Positions 44,973 to 53,636 of a stretch of 64,000 nt of DNA are shown one piece after another (position 1 is the stretch's first letter; every line of letters begins with the position of its first letter). The notes under the pieces were generated by a model. The model did not search any database. It was not told the origin of the DNA and saw nothing but the letters and a program-made list of their open reading frames with translations. The DNA comes from an uncultured Nodularia sp. (GTDB taxonomy: Bacteria > Cyanobacteriota > Cyanobacteriia > Cyanobacteriales > Nostocaceae), in NCBI GenBank assembly GCA_903911355.1, contig CAIWDD010000070.1, forward strand, positions 41,602-105,601. Reading direction: 5' to 3'. Both the position numbers and the translations under genes were made by a program.

Positions 44973-46034
44973 ATGATTATAGTCATGAAAAGCGGTTCCC
45001 CAGAAATGGAAATCAACCGCATTAGCCAGGAACTTACTACCTGGGGACTCATACCAGAAAAAATCATCGGTCAACACAAGGTGGTAATTGGTCTGGTAGG
45101 TGAAACAGCCAGTTTAAACCCGTTACAGATTCAGGAACTCAGCCCATGGATTGAGCAGGTATTGCGGGTGGAGTTACCATACAAAAGGGCGAGCCGCCAG
45201 TTTCGACATGGACAAGCCTCTGAGGTAGTGGTTAATACTCCCAATGGTGATGTTGTATTTGGAGAAGACCATCCTCTAGTTGTTGTTGCTGGCCCTTGCT
45301 CGGTAGAAAATGAAGAAATGATTGTGGAAACGGCCCAGCGGGTGAAAGCCGCAGGAGCCAAGTTTTTACGTGGTGGAGCCTATAAACCTCGCACTTCGCC
45401 CTATGCCTTCCAAGGTCATGGTGAGAGTGCTTTAGAACTGCTGGCTCAGGCACGGCAAATAAGTGGTTTAGGTATTATTACTGAGGTCATGGATGCTGCA
45501 GAACTGGATATGATCGCCGAGGTGGCTGATGTGATTCAGGTGGGAGCTAGGAATATGCAAAATTTCTCCCTGCTCAAAAAGGTGGGGGGGCAACCAAAAC
45601 CAGTTCTATTAAAGCGAGGCATGGCTGCTACTATTGAAGATTGGTTGATGGCAGCTGAGTATATTTTAGCGGCGGGAAACTCCAATGTAATTCTATGTGA
45701 ACGGGGAATTCGGACTTTTGACCGCCAACACACTCGCAATACTTTAGATTTATCAGTGGTGCCGGTATTGCGGAAGCTGACTCACTTACCGATTATGATT
45801 GACCCGAGTCATGGTACTGGCTGGTCGGATTTTGTGCCAGCAATGGCTATGGCTGCGATCGCCGCTGGAACCGATTCCCTGATGATTGAAGTCCACCCCA
45901 ACCCAGCCAAAGCTTTATCTGATGGACCCCAATCTCTGACACCAGAACGTTTTGATTCCTTAATGCAGGAATTAGCAGTGATTGGTCAGGCTGTGAGACG
46001 CTGGCCCCAACCGCTGGTTGCTACGGCTAACTAG
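44973..46034 (+). CDS. 3-deoxy-7-phosphoheptulonate (DAHP) synthase, type I-beta
   Basis: Second DAHP synthase in the window, 353 residues. The N-terminal ~75 residues form a ferredoxin-like regulatory domain (MIIVMKSGSPEMEINRISQE). The barrel has VVVAGPCSVENEEMIVETAQ, FLRGGAYKPRTSPYAFQGHG, GARNMQNF, LKRGMAATIEDW and IDPSHGTGWSDFVPAMA. This subtype is close to KDO8P synthase and to Thermotoga DAHPS and is regulated through the N-terminal domain. AGG precedes the ATG. Confidence 0.94.
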   Translation: MIIVMKSGSPEMEINRISQELTTWGLIPEKIIGQHKVVIGLVGETASLNPLQIQELSPWIEQVLRVELPYKRASRQFRHGQASEVVVNTPNGDVVFGEDHPLVVVAGPCSVENEEMIVETAQRVKAAGAKFLRGGAYKPRTSPYAFQGHGESALELLAQARQISGLGIITEVMDAAELDMIAEVADVIQVGARNMQNFSLLKKVGGQPKPVLLKRGMAATIEDWLMAAEYILAAGNSNVILCERGIRTFDRQHTRNTLDLSVVPVLRKLTHLPIMIDPSHGTGWSDFVPAMAMAAIAAGTDSLMIEVHPNPAKALSDGPQSLTPERFDSLMQELAVIGQAVRRWPQPLVATAN

Positions 46035-46045
46035 AAGTGTTTGCG

Positions 46046-46066
46046 GCACGCTAAGGCGTAGCGTGC
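46046..46066. terminator. Hairpin between convergent DAHP synthase and lipoprotein genes
   Basis: GCACGCT (46046-46052) pairs with AGCGTGC (46060-46066), with further pairing outside (ggc/gcc). It lies in the 40-bp gap between two convergent stop codons and may terminate both transcripts. There is no clear T-tract. Confidence 0.55.
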
Positions 46067-46074
46067 TGCCGGCT

Positions 46075-46953
46075 TTACCTTCTTCTACCAGAACCAAAAG
46101 AGCGACTGGGACTACGTGTAGAACGTCCACCAGAACCAAAACCAGTACCAGTATTGCGTCTAGTGCTACCGGATTTATTAGAAGGTCTGAGATTACTGCT
46201 ACCAAAACCCGAACCAGAGGGGCGATTGGTGGTATTCCTCGGTGGTGTAGTGCGTACAGTTGAACTACCAGGGGATGATCTTCTAATGTTACCTGTGGTG
46301 CGGAAAGTCGTGCGGTTGCGCTCCACTGCAGGCGGCGCATTGTAGCGAGTCCGATAGTTATTCACTGCTTGATTATAGGTACTACCATAACCACCGTAAC
46401 CAGTTAGCACCCCTCCTGATTGATAAGCAGGGGGTACATAGTATTGGGGTCTAAATAACATATTACCGATTACCTGACCGGCGATGTTACCAGCTACAGC
46501 GCCGGCAAAAGGTGCCCAGAAGTTGCTTTCTCGTCGCACTACCACTGTTTCTTGTTGTCCTGTTTGGGGATTGGTTTGTGTTTCAGTGACGTTGTGGACG
46601 TACTCAATTTTAAAGTCTTCGGTCATATACAAGGCGGGTTCTCCGTTTTCCACCTTCAAAGAAGTCTTTTTTCCCTCCTGGATTTGTTCATCGGTGAGCC
46701 TTGCCATTTGCAAATTTTCAGTTTTAAAGGTTGGCGGTCTACTGTTGAGTAAAAACAGTGTATACTCCCCAGTGCCATCGTCAAAACTAGCTTGTTGCAC
46801 TTGATACTCACCATCATTGAGCTTGCTAGCTGTAGAGGTGGGGCTAACACTTCTCGTTTCAGGGGTGGTTTGGTTGGAATTACCACAGGCTACGGTTGTT
46901 AAGCACAAAGTCAGTGCTAAAAAAATCACTGTAAATTTTCGTAATATGCTCAT
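46075..46953 (-). CDS. Lipoprotein with low-complexity Gly/Ser/Arg/Thr-rich tail
   Basis: 292 residues. The N-terminus MSILRKFTVIFLALTLCLTT followed by VAC is a lipoprotein signal with the lipid Cys near 23. The middle (about 45-125) is a folded part, ASFDDGTGEYTLFLLNSRPP to QEGKKTSLKVENGEPALYM. A Gly/Ala-rich membrane-like stretch (AGAVAGNIAGQVIGNMLF, about 151-168) follows. The last ~110 residues are rich in Gly, Ser, Arg and Thr. No named family recognised. Confidence 0.75.
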   Translation of the reverse strand: MSILRKFTVIFLALTLCLTTVACGNSNQTTPETRSVSPTSTASKLNDGEYQVQQASFDDGTGEYTLFLLNSRPPTFKTENLQMARLTDEQIQEGKKTSLKVENGEPALYMTEDFKIEYVHNVTETQTNPQTGQQETVVVRRESNFWAPFAGAVAGNIAGQVIGNMLFRPQYYVPPAYQSGGVLTGYGGYGSTYNQAVNNYRTRYNAPPAVERNRTTFRTTGNIRRSSPGSSTVRTTPPRNTTNRPSGSGFGSSNLRPSNKSGSTRRNTGTGFGSGGRSTRSPSRSFGSGRRR

Positions 46954-47028
46954 GAGCGTTTTACTATGTTCTATTTCTCAGCTTAACAAGGTTTTATGGG
47001 GGTGGGAATGTAGAGACTACCCAACCAG

Positions 47029-47619
47029 TTACAAAGGAATTAATTCTGGGTAATATTGCAACAGCTGATCATTAGTCAGTTGATCTCCTAACTGTGCTGG
47101 GGAGAAATGTACTTGAATGGCGCGCAGTTTTTCTTGATAGTGCAGATTGATTAAAGCTTTTAAACCATCTTTTAATGCGGCGATGTTAGACAAGTCTGCT
47201 TCTAAATTGGGAACTTCTCCTTCATAGGCTACAGTCAACATCACAATCACATTCCGGGTTACAGGTATGGAAAAAGATTGATCTGAACCTGAATTGGAAC
47301 TGGTATCAAACTCTGCGCCGTAGCGTTGGGCGGAATCACTAAATAATTCGTTGACGTAATCTCCCGCTTCGCCTTCATCCCAAAATACCTCCCCTTCATT
47401 GGCAGCAGACAGCCAAGCTTGATCATATCGCAAGAGGGTTTCGCAAATTTCCACTAATCCTTCTCCCAGTTCTTGCAGGTCACCTTCAGCCTCTATGGCA
47501 TCCCTAGCTGTACTATTTAATACTCCTAGAATCGGTGCAACCTCAGAGCCGGCTAAATGTAAAAACAAGCGACAAACTACATAGCGAGTTCGACCCATCA
47601 TTTTATTAAAGGCACGCAT
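47029..47619 (-). CDS. DUF1517-family protein
   Basis: 196 residues. The C-terminal half (RNVIVMLTVAYEGEVPNLEA to LGDQLTNDQLLQYYPELIPL) carries the DUF1517 pattern seen in cyanobacteria and plants: a strand, a helix, LRAIQVHFSPAQ and the final Leu-x-x-Tyr-Pro-x-Leu. Unlike many members it has no N-terminal membrane helix; instead an acidic helical segment (1-105). Function unknown. Confidence 0.7.
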   Translation of the reverse strand: MRAFNKMMGRTRYVVCRLFLHLAGSEVAPILGVLNSTARDAIEAEGDLQELGEGLVEICETLLRYDQAWLSAANEGEVFWDEGEAGDYVNELFSDSAQRYGAEFDTSSNSGSDQSFSIPVTRNVIVMLTVAYEGEVPNLEADLSNIAALKDGLKALINLHYQEKLRAIQVHFSPAQLGDQLTNDQLLQYYPELIPL

Positions 47620-47748
47620 TTACTTGCTCCATAATTTTGAATAGTACACTAATAAGTGTGACACAAGTATTGTTGATGTATGCACAAAATACATATAGCT
47701 TTTCTGGCTTGAATAGGTACACTAACCCTATAGTTAAAATCTAAGAAG

Positions 47749-48588
47749 ATGAAAATTGGAATTTTAGGATTGGGACTCATCGGTGGTTCTTTGGGTTATG
47801 ATTTGCGATCGCTCGGTTATGATGTTTTAGGGGTGACTCGTCAGGAGTCTACCTGTAAACGTGCGATCGCTCTTGGTATTGTTGATCAAGCATCTGTGGA
47901 CATGAGTTTGTTAGTCGCAGCGGATGTAGTATTTATTTGTACACCCATAGGTATGATTATACCGCAATTCCAGCAGCTAATTAATTATTTACCTGCCACT
48001 ACTGTGATCACTGATGTTGGTTCAGTTAAAGCCCCCATAGTCCAGAAAATCGCCCCTATATGGGAAAATTTTATTGGTGGTCATCCCATGGCCGGAACAA
48101 CAGATAGTGGTATAGATGCGGCTCAACGGCATTTATTTATGGGTAGACCCTATGTGTTGACACCAGATGCTACCACACCCAAAACAGCAATTTCACTGGT
48201 AGCAGAAATTGTGCGATCGCTGGGGGCTAACCTTTATTATTGCCCACCGGAGCAACATGACACAGCGGTGAGTTTAATTTCCCATTTACCTGTCATGGTG
48301 AGTGCGTCCTTAATTGCTACTTGTATGGGCGAAACAGACTCCCAAGTGCTGCAACTAGCCCAAAACCTTGCTAGTTCAGGTTTTCGCGATACCAGCCGTG
48401 TGGGTGGCGGTAATCCGGAATTAGGAGTAATGATGGCAAAATATAACCGCCAAGCATTACTGAGTTCACTACATCAGTATCGCCAAAACCTTGATGAATT
48501 AACTAACCTCATTGAACAGCAAGATTGGCAAAGTTTGCAGTTAAAGTTGGAGTCCAACCGGAATGACAGACCCAAATTTGTTGAGTAA
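47749..48588 (+). CDS. tyrA: Prephenate/arogenate dehydrogenase
   Basis: Oxidative decarboxylase of tyrosine synthesis; cyanobacterial members generally act on arogenate with NADP. 279 residues with the Rossmann GLGLIGG (7-13), VVFICTPIGMI, TDVGSVKAPI, GGHPMAGTTDSGIDAA, QHDTAVSLISHLPVMVSASL and FRDTSRVGGGNPELG. With the DAHP synthase 1.7 kb upstream it forms a loose aromatic group, but a convergent pair of genes separates them. Confidence 0.95.
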   Translation: MKIGILGLGLIGGSLGYDLRSLGYDVLGVTRQESTCKRAIALGIVDQASVDMSLLVAADVVFICTPIGMIIPQFQQLINYLPATTVITDVGSVKAPIVQKIAPIWENFIGGHPMAGTTDSGIDAAQRHLFMGRPYVLTPDATTPKTAISLVAEIVRSLGANLYYCPPEQHDTAVSLISHLPVMVSASLIATCMGETDSQVLQLAQNLASSGFRDTSRVGGGNPELGVMMAKYNRQALLSSLHQYRQNLDELTNLIEQQDWQSLQLKLESNRNDRPKFVE

Positions 48589-48714
48589 TCTTGGGTTGGG
48601 TCTCCCTAGTGATGATCAAATTCTAGGACACATTGTTAATCAGCCTAAAGTTAACAACTTTTTGTTAGCATCTACAGGCATTATAAATGTAGATATAGAA
48701 AGATAAATTTTCAA

Positions 48715-49200
48715 ATGACCATATACTTTTACAAGGTGTGGCAACCTTATGGCTGTTTTTCTAACTTTTCTCCCCACGGAATCACAATTCATGGTACTTA
48801 CTGGCCCACTGTAGAGCATTATTATCAAGCACAAAAATTTGTCGGCAGTGTAGATGCAGTCATTATACCTGTGATTCATGCAGCCGAAACCCCGGAAGCA
48901 GCAGCGGCTTTAGGCCGCTGTCCTACTCGCCAACTGCGTCCAGACTGGGAGATAGTCAAAACCCAAGTTATGGGACAGGCCGTACTGCAAAAGTTTGTGA
49001 CTCATGGCGACATTAAAAAAATTCTTTTGAACACAGGTAATCAAACCCTAGTGGAAAACTCCCCCAATGATTATTTCTGGGGTTGTGGGGTACAAAAAAC
49101 CGGTCAAAACCATCTTGGTAAAATTCTCATGGCTGTGCGTGAAGAAATCCGCGCATCACAACTTTCTACGGTATTTTTAGGGGGTCGTAAGTTGGATTAA
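48715..49200 (+). CDS. NADAR family protein (YbiA-like)
   Basis: 161 residues. The family core is GCFSNFSPHGITIHGTYWPT, VEHYYQAQKF and YFWGCGVQKTGQNHLGKILM. NADAR proteins are glycosidases acting on damaged riboflavin intermediates or on ADP-ribosylated nucleobases, with some found in phage-defence settings. The motif residues F-S-N-F and H-Y-Y-Q-A are intact. The stop abuts the convergent NIL-ferredoxin gene. Confidence 0.9.
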   Translation: MTIYFYKVWQPYGCFSNFSPHGITIHGTYWPTVEHYYQAQKFVGSVDAVIIPVIHAAETPEAAAALGRCPTRQLRPDWEIVKTQVMGQAVLQKFVTHGDIKKILLNTGNQTLVENSPNDYFWGCGVQKTGQNHLGKILMAVREEIRASQLSTVFLGGRKLD

Positions 49201-49605
49201 TTACAGATTAGTGGAAATTGCCTGTACTGGACAGGTAGGGATACACTGTTCACAAACAATACAGCGCGATCGCGTGAATGTCAACTTGTATGTTTCCGGT
49301 TGTAAGCTCAGGGCTTCTGTAGGGCACACCCCAGTACACAAACCACAATGTACACAGACATCCTCATCAATGACAATTTCACCTAGGTTGTGAGAAACAT
49401 TGATATGGCGCGATCGCATCCACTCAATAGCTTCATTTAAGCGGTCAATATCTCCAGATAACTCTACCACAAGTTTGCCAATTTGGTTAGGAGCCACTTG
49501 GGCGCGGATAATATTGGCAGCAACGTTAAATTCTTTAGCCAGTACATAAGTAACTGGCATTTGAATAGCCCGTTTAGGAAAAGTGAGAGTAACTCGTTTT
49601 TTCAC
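49201..49605 (-). CDS. NIL domain-containing 4Fe-4S ferredoxin
   Basis: 134 residues. An N-terminal NIL domain (RVTLTFPKRAIQMPVTYVLA, about 4-75; an ACT-like fold linked to methionine/sulfur metabolism) is fused to two 4Fe-4S motifs: CVHCGLCTGVCPT (about 85-97) and CIVCEQCIPTCPVQ (about 115-128). The start is GTG at 49605; no ATG lies upstream in frame. Cyanobacterial proteins of this layout may serve sulfur or methionine metabolism (inference). Confidence 0.9.
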   Translation of the reverse strand: MKKRVTLTFPKRAIQMPVTYVLAKEFNVAANIIRAQVAPNQIGKLVVELSGDIDRLNEAIEWMRSRHINVSHNLGEIVIDEDVCVHCGLCTGVCPTEALSLQPETYKLTFTRSRCIVCEQCIPTCPVQAISTNL

Positions 49606-49667
49606 AGGTTTAGCAGGGACTTTAGTTTTTTCTACCCTAGCGCGAAGGGTATCTTTGGAGGGGTGTA

Positions 49668-49815
49668 AGATCCCCGACTTCTCACATCATCACAGACAAT
49701 CTAGGATAACTTAGCTAGAAGTCGGGGATCTGTGTGACTGTGAGATGGTCAAGATCCCCGACTTCTCTCCCAAATATTCAATAACTCCCTAGGTTATGGA
49801 AGAAGTCGGGGATCT
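49668..49815. repeat. Two tandem foldback repeats
   Basis: agatccccgacttct (49668-49682) is exactly complementary to 49717-49731, and the same pair recurs at 49752-49766 and 49801-49815. So the four 15-mers are alternately direct and inverted. The loops differ. This looks like two copies of a small dispersed palindromic repeat of filamentous cyanobacteria. Confidence 0.85.
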
Positions 49816-49842
49816 GTGAAGGCGATCGCCACCCAGGGGAAC

Positions 49843-49861
49843 CGGGGGTTAGAAACCCCCG
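49843..49861. repeat. GC-rich hairpin
   Basis: CGGGGGTT (49843-49850) pairs perfectly with AACCCCCG (49854-49861) across the loop AGA. There is no T-tract. It adjoins the foldback repeats and is probably part of the same repeat-rich unit. Confidence 0.75.
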
Positions 49862-50025
49862 TCTCAAAGCTAAAGTCAGATAAATCTGACTAGAAAATCA
49901 TGTATGTGATCATCTTATAGGACTCCTATTTCATTTCTGAACAATTTCTGTTCCCTGTCCCCTTTCCTCACTGATAATTTCTCAACTCAAATAGGATGAC
50001 TAATAAGAAAAGGAAATAAATCAAT

Positions 50026-53000
50026 ATGACTGCGAACATAGCTGAGGATTTAGGAAGATTATTTGAGGTGGGTTTTAATATTGGTGTTCTCTGCTATATT
50101 CAGCAGAAACAAATTAAGCAGAGATTTGGTAATTTATATCGTCACCAATTAGAAAACCTGAAGTTCTCTAAAATTCGACAAAGAATAATTGATAGGGTGT
50201 TAAGTACATTAGAACGAGATATAGCTGAAACTTGGTGTCAATTCTTTGTTCAGAAGGGATTTTTATCGGGGTTAAATTTCTTTAAAGAATATTTGAAATC
50301 CTTGGGAGATCAAATTAAGGATCTGGAAATTATCTATTATCAATGCTGCTTTCATGGTGATAACAGTATTGGAACTTATCAAACTGACCAGACCCAATGG
50401 TTTAAAGATGTTCTTTCCCAGTTTGAACGGTTAGAAGATATGACTAACTATATTCCCAGATATCAGGAAAAAGGTGGTTTTCTGAATGCAGATACTTTAA
50501 TTTTGCTCAAGTATCGTCGCAAATATCGGGTTTTGTGTCTTGATTTGTCAGTATTTTCTATTCACACTGATGAAGATATCCAAAATATGGATTATGTGGA
50601 AGTTATTCGCAACTTATTAATCCGGGATGTTAACTATGTCCGTTCTAAAAGTGTGTTCTCTAGCTTGAGTGTTGATACTAATTCTTTGGGTTTGGACTTC
50701 TCCCCCAGTTTAACAGACTATTTCACGGCTTTTAAGGCTAAGGATAAGGAAACCGCTAAGTTAATTCAAGCAGCTGCTTATATTTATAGCTTTAACCAAT
50801 TTCTCCAAGAAACGGGGATGATATCAGATAGCTCGTCAATTGTGTTTAATGCTATTGGTTATAGCGATCGCTCATTCAATACTATATCTATTACACCGGA
50901 TAAACTCAAGATTTTTGAGACTTGTTATCAAATCTATAAATCACATAATACAACAGAACAAATCACCGACGCGCGTCGTCGAGTTTTAGATAAAATTAAG
51001 CGTAACGCAGGGAGTAGCTTTGACCAAGGTAGGGAATTTGTCAACTCTCTTGTAGACATCACCCGCGATCGCATTAATATCATACCACGTCACACGGAGA
51101 AAATCAGCGACTTTTTTAACTCTGTCGCCCCAGTTCCTCCAGAGTTAATTTCCGACTTAGGTTTGACGGGAAGCTACAACTTTCGCGAAGCACATAGTCA
51201 ACTGATTCACAAATCTTTGCTGTCTGAGAATACCTATATATTCCTCACCGGAAACCCAGGTATTGGTAAAACCACTGCGATCGTCAATTTTCTGAAACAT
51301 CATCTAGATGAAGGGTTTCTATTTTTCTATGTCAGTCCCCGTAAACAGGTAAATCTCGACATCATCGAAAAATTCAAGGATAAAGCAACCGGTAATTTAG
51401 TAGATGACAGAATCTTGGCGATCAATACTCATACTCACCTGATTCAGGATAACTCTGGTAAATGTTCTGTTGAATATACCTCGAACCTATATCAAGAGGA
51501 TTTTATTCGAGGAAAAGTTAATTTTCTCAAGAGTCAAAAGGTGGAAAGAGGGGTGAGACGCGGTAACCGACTGGAACACATCACCGATGATACTATTATC
51601 GACCGGGGAGAAAAAACCACAGGTGTTTTAAAGAGTCTTTGTGAAGGACTATATACTACCATTACTCACAAATTATCTGACAACGTTATTGCTACTACTT
51701 CCACCCAGTCTTTGAAGAAAACTCAGACTGGAGATACTCTCAAACACCTGGATAAAATATTCAGCGACGCATATAACACTAGGGAAAATAAGGTCTTTCC
51801 CCAAAAGATGCAGAATATCTCCCGTCGCATCAAACATCTATTTATTATGATAGACGAAATTACCGGGGATGAGGGAGGGGTGGAGTTTCTCCATGGTATT
51901 CATAAACTCATCAAGCAATATCAATTAAATCAACCTGAACATGGTTTTAATACTAAGGTAATTATTGCAGATGCTTCCATCGTTGATCAAAATGTCATTT
52001 GTCAACATCTAGAAAATACTACCCCCGAACCCAATAAAATCTACTTTCGTCACGCTCTGGAAAATATTCAACCCCTGTCAGTGGTCAATTTGCAGTTTAA
52101 AAAATTACCTGCGACCATGATTAACGCTAATTCCTACCCCGCTAAAAGCTTAACTATTAGCTATCAAATTTTTATTGAGTCTTGTAAATTTAGCGATCGC
52201 GCCCAGTTAAAGGATAAATCTAATTTAGAGAAAAAGCTCTTGGATGCCATTTTCGCAGATATCCAGAATTTATTACAAGATTCTCAGGTGCAACAATTTA
52301 TAGTATACATCCAAAATAAACCCAAACTAACACAAATTATTGACAAGCTCCAGGAAACTTTAGGTAGGGAGAACTTCCAGAAAAATACTCACTATATAGA
52401 AATACACGCCAATATCTCGGAATTGGAAAAACAACAACTTCAACAGTATCAGGAAAATGTCAAGGTAGTGTTCATGACTGCTTCGGGAAGTCGTGGTTTA
52501 TCTTTCCCCAAAGCCAAGCACATTTTGGTAGAAATCCCTAAGTTTGAGATTGAAAAAAACCTGATGGAAATCATTCAGGTGATTTACCGCGGTCGGGGAA
52601 ATGATCATATAGATAACCAAGATAAATACTTGTACTTCTATTTAGCTGAACGTTCTGTTTATTACCAAGATAACCCTCAATTGTCTTTACAAGAAAGTGT
52701 CCTCAGTTTATTAAACCTGCTGTTAATTCTTAAGGCTTCTATGATGACTCGCATATATGGTTATGGTAAAATTGGCAGGAAGAAATATATACTGATTCCT
52801 ATCGGTGGTAAGTCGGTTTTAGCTGCTGGGGAAACATTTTCTAGTCAGATAGTTAATCTGATCAACCAACTTAAGAAAGAATATCAAATCCATCGGAGTC
52901 ATGAGTTATTAAAACAAGTCTATACCAGTTTAGAGGAACTCATGGGAGATGGGGATTTTGTGGTTGAAAAAACTACGGAAGAAAGTTATTTACAATTACA

Positions 53001-53628
53001 GAAGTCTTTTAAGGAGCAATTTTTGCAATTAGCTAATAGTTTTGATCAACTACTAGATGTTCCTCCTTTAGAGTTAGGTTATATTAACGGTGGGTTGCTC
53101 ATAGTACCTACTAATAACATCCAAGAATCTTATCAAATGAAATTCCTGGATATAGAAAAGTACGCTCGTGGGGAATTATGGGATAATCTCAAACTAATTA
53201 GTAAAAGTCAAATTTATCCTGAAAACTTAAGATTTGCAACTCAAGATGCAATTGAACTAGTCGAGAAATTAAAAAAAGCGCCACCCAAGACACAAAACTT
53301 CACACAAACCAGTGAATATGGTGACCAATATTACGCTTTACCCTTACTTGCATTTATTAGTGGAGAAGTGATGAGTCAATATTTTGCTGAGGAACCAGAA
53401 GAACCAGAGGACCGGCGTTTCCGTGATATTCTATTTACATACCTTCGTTCGTTATACCCGGTCACTAACATCTTACCTATAGGTCATAATTATCAAGAGT
53501 TTCCCTTTTTAGTCTTTAGAAGTTCTGCTTTAGCAGAAATGAGACAAAAATTGTTCACAGACAAATATCTACTCCACTCCCGGGAACTGAATGTATTAAA
53601 CCTGATCCTCGCGCAAAAAATTGATTAA
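50026..53628 (+). CDS. Large SF2-like helicase/ATPase of unknown role
   Basis: 1200-residue protein of no named function, apparently with relatives in filamentous cyanobacteria. The centre holds an ATPase: Walker A GNPGIGKT (409-416) and a Walker B-like FIMIDEIT (606-613). The C-terminal helicase-like half has TASGSRGLSFPKA (about 818-830, motif V-like) and QVIYRGRG (851-858, motif VI with Arg residues). The N-terminal ~330 residues (MTANIAEDLGRLFEVGFNIG) contain a possible degenerate nuclease-like hairpin (ADTLILLKYRRKYRVLCLDL, about 155-174) lacking the usual catalytic lysine. No transposase, phage or partner gene is adjacent; repeats precede it. Function is unknown. Confidence 0.8.
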   Translation: MTANIAEDLGRLFEVGFNIGVLCYIQQKQIKQRFGNLYRHQLENLKFSKIRQRIIDRVLSTLERDIAETWCQFFVQKGFLSGLNFFKEYLKSLGDQIKDLEIIYYQCCFHGDNSIGTYQTDQTQWFKDVLSQFERLEDMTNYIPRYQEKGGFLNADTLILLKYRRKYRVLCLDLSVFSIHTDEDIQNMDYVEVIRNLLIRDVNYVRSKSVFSSLSVDTNSLGLDFSPSLTDYFTAFKAKDKETAKLIQAAAYIYSFNQFLQETGMISDSSSIVFNAIGYSDRSFNTISITPDKLKIFETCYQIYKSHNTTEQITDARRRVLDKIKRNAGSSFDQGREFVNSLVDITRDRINIIPRHTEKISDFFNSVAPVPPELISDLGLTGSYNFREAHSQLIHKSLLSENTYIFLTGNPGIGKTTAIVNFLKHHLDEGFLFFYVSPRKQVNLDIIEKFKDKATGNLVDDRILAINTHTHLIQDNSGKCSVEYTSNLYQEDFIRGKVNFLKSQKVERGVRRGNRLEHITDDTIIDRGEKTTGVLKSLCEGLYTTITHKLSDNVIATTSTQSLKKTQTGDTLKHLDKIFSDAYNTRENKVFPQKMQNISRRIKHLFIMIDEITGDEGGVEFLHGIHKLIKQYQLNQPEHGFNTKVIIADASIVDQNVICQHLENTTPEPNKIYFRHALENIQPLSVVNLQFKKLPATMINANSYPAKSLTISYQIFIESCKFSDRAQLKDKSNLEKKLLDAIFADIQNLLQDSQVQQFIVYIQNKPKLTQIIDKLQETLGRENFQKNTHYIEIHANISELEKQQLQQYQENVKVVFMTASGSRGLSFPKAKHILVEIPKFEIEKNLMEIIQVIYRGRGNDHIDNQDKYLYFYLAERSVYYQDNPQLSLQESVLSLLNLLLILKASMMTRIYGYGKIGRKKYILIPIGGKSVLAAGETFSSQIVNLINQLKKEYQIHRSHELLKQVYTSLEELMGDGDFVVEKTTEESYLQLQKSFKEQFLQLANSFDQLLDVPPLELGYINGGLLIVPTNNIQESYQMKFLDIEKYARGELWDNLKLISKSQIYPENLRFATQDAIELVEKLKKAPPKTQNFTQTSEYGDQYYALPLLAFISGEVMSQYFAEEPEEPEDRRFRDILFTYLRSLYPVTNILPIGHNYQEFPFLVFRSSALAEMRQKLFTDKYLLHSRELNVLNLILAQKID

Positions 53629-53636
53629 ATACTAGA

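Larger units (their letters stand above)
49606..50025. other. Intergenic region with tandem hairpins before the helicase gene
   Basis: 420 bp. Contains two copies of a foldback unit (49668-49731 and 49752-49815) and a GC-rich hairpin at 49843-49861. The last 100 bp are AT-rich; AAGGA near 50011-50015 is a likely ribosome-binding site for the gene at 50026. Confidence 0.6.
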
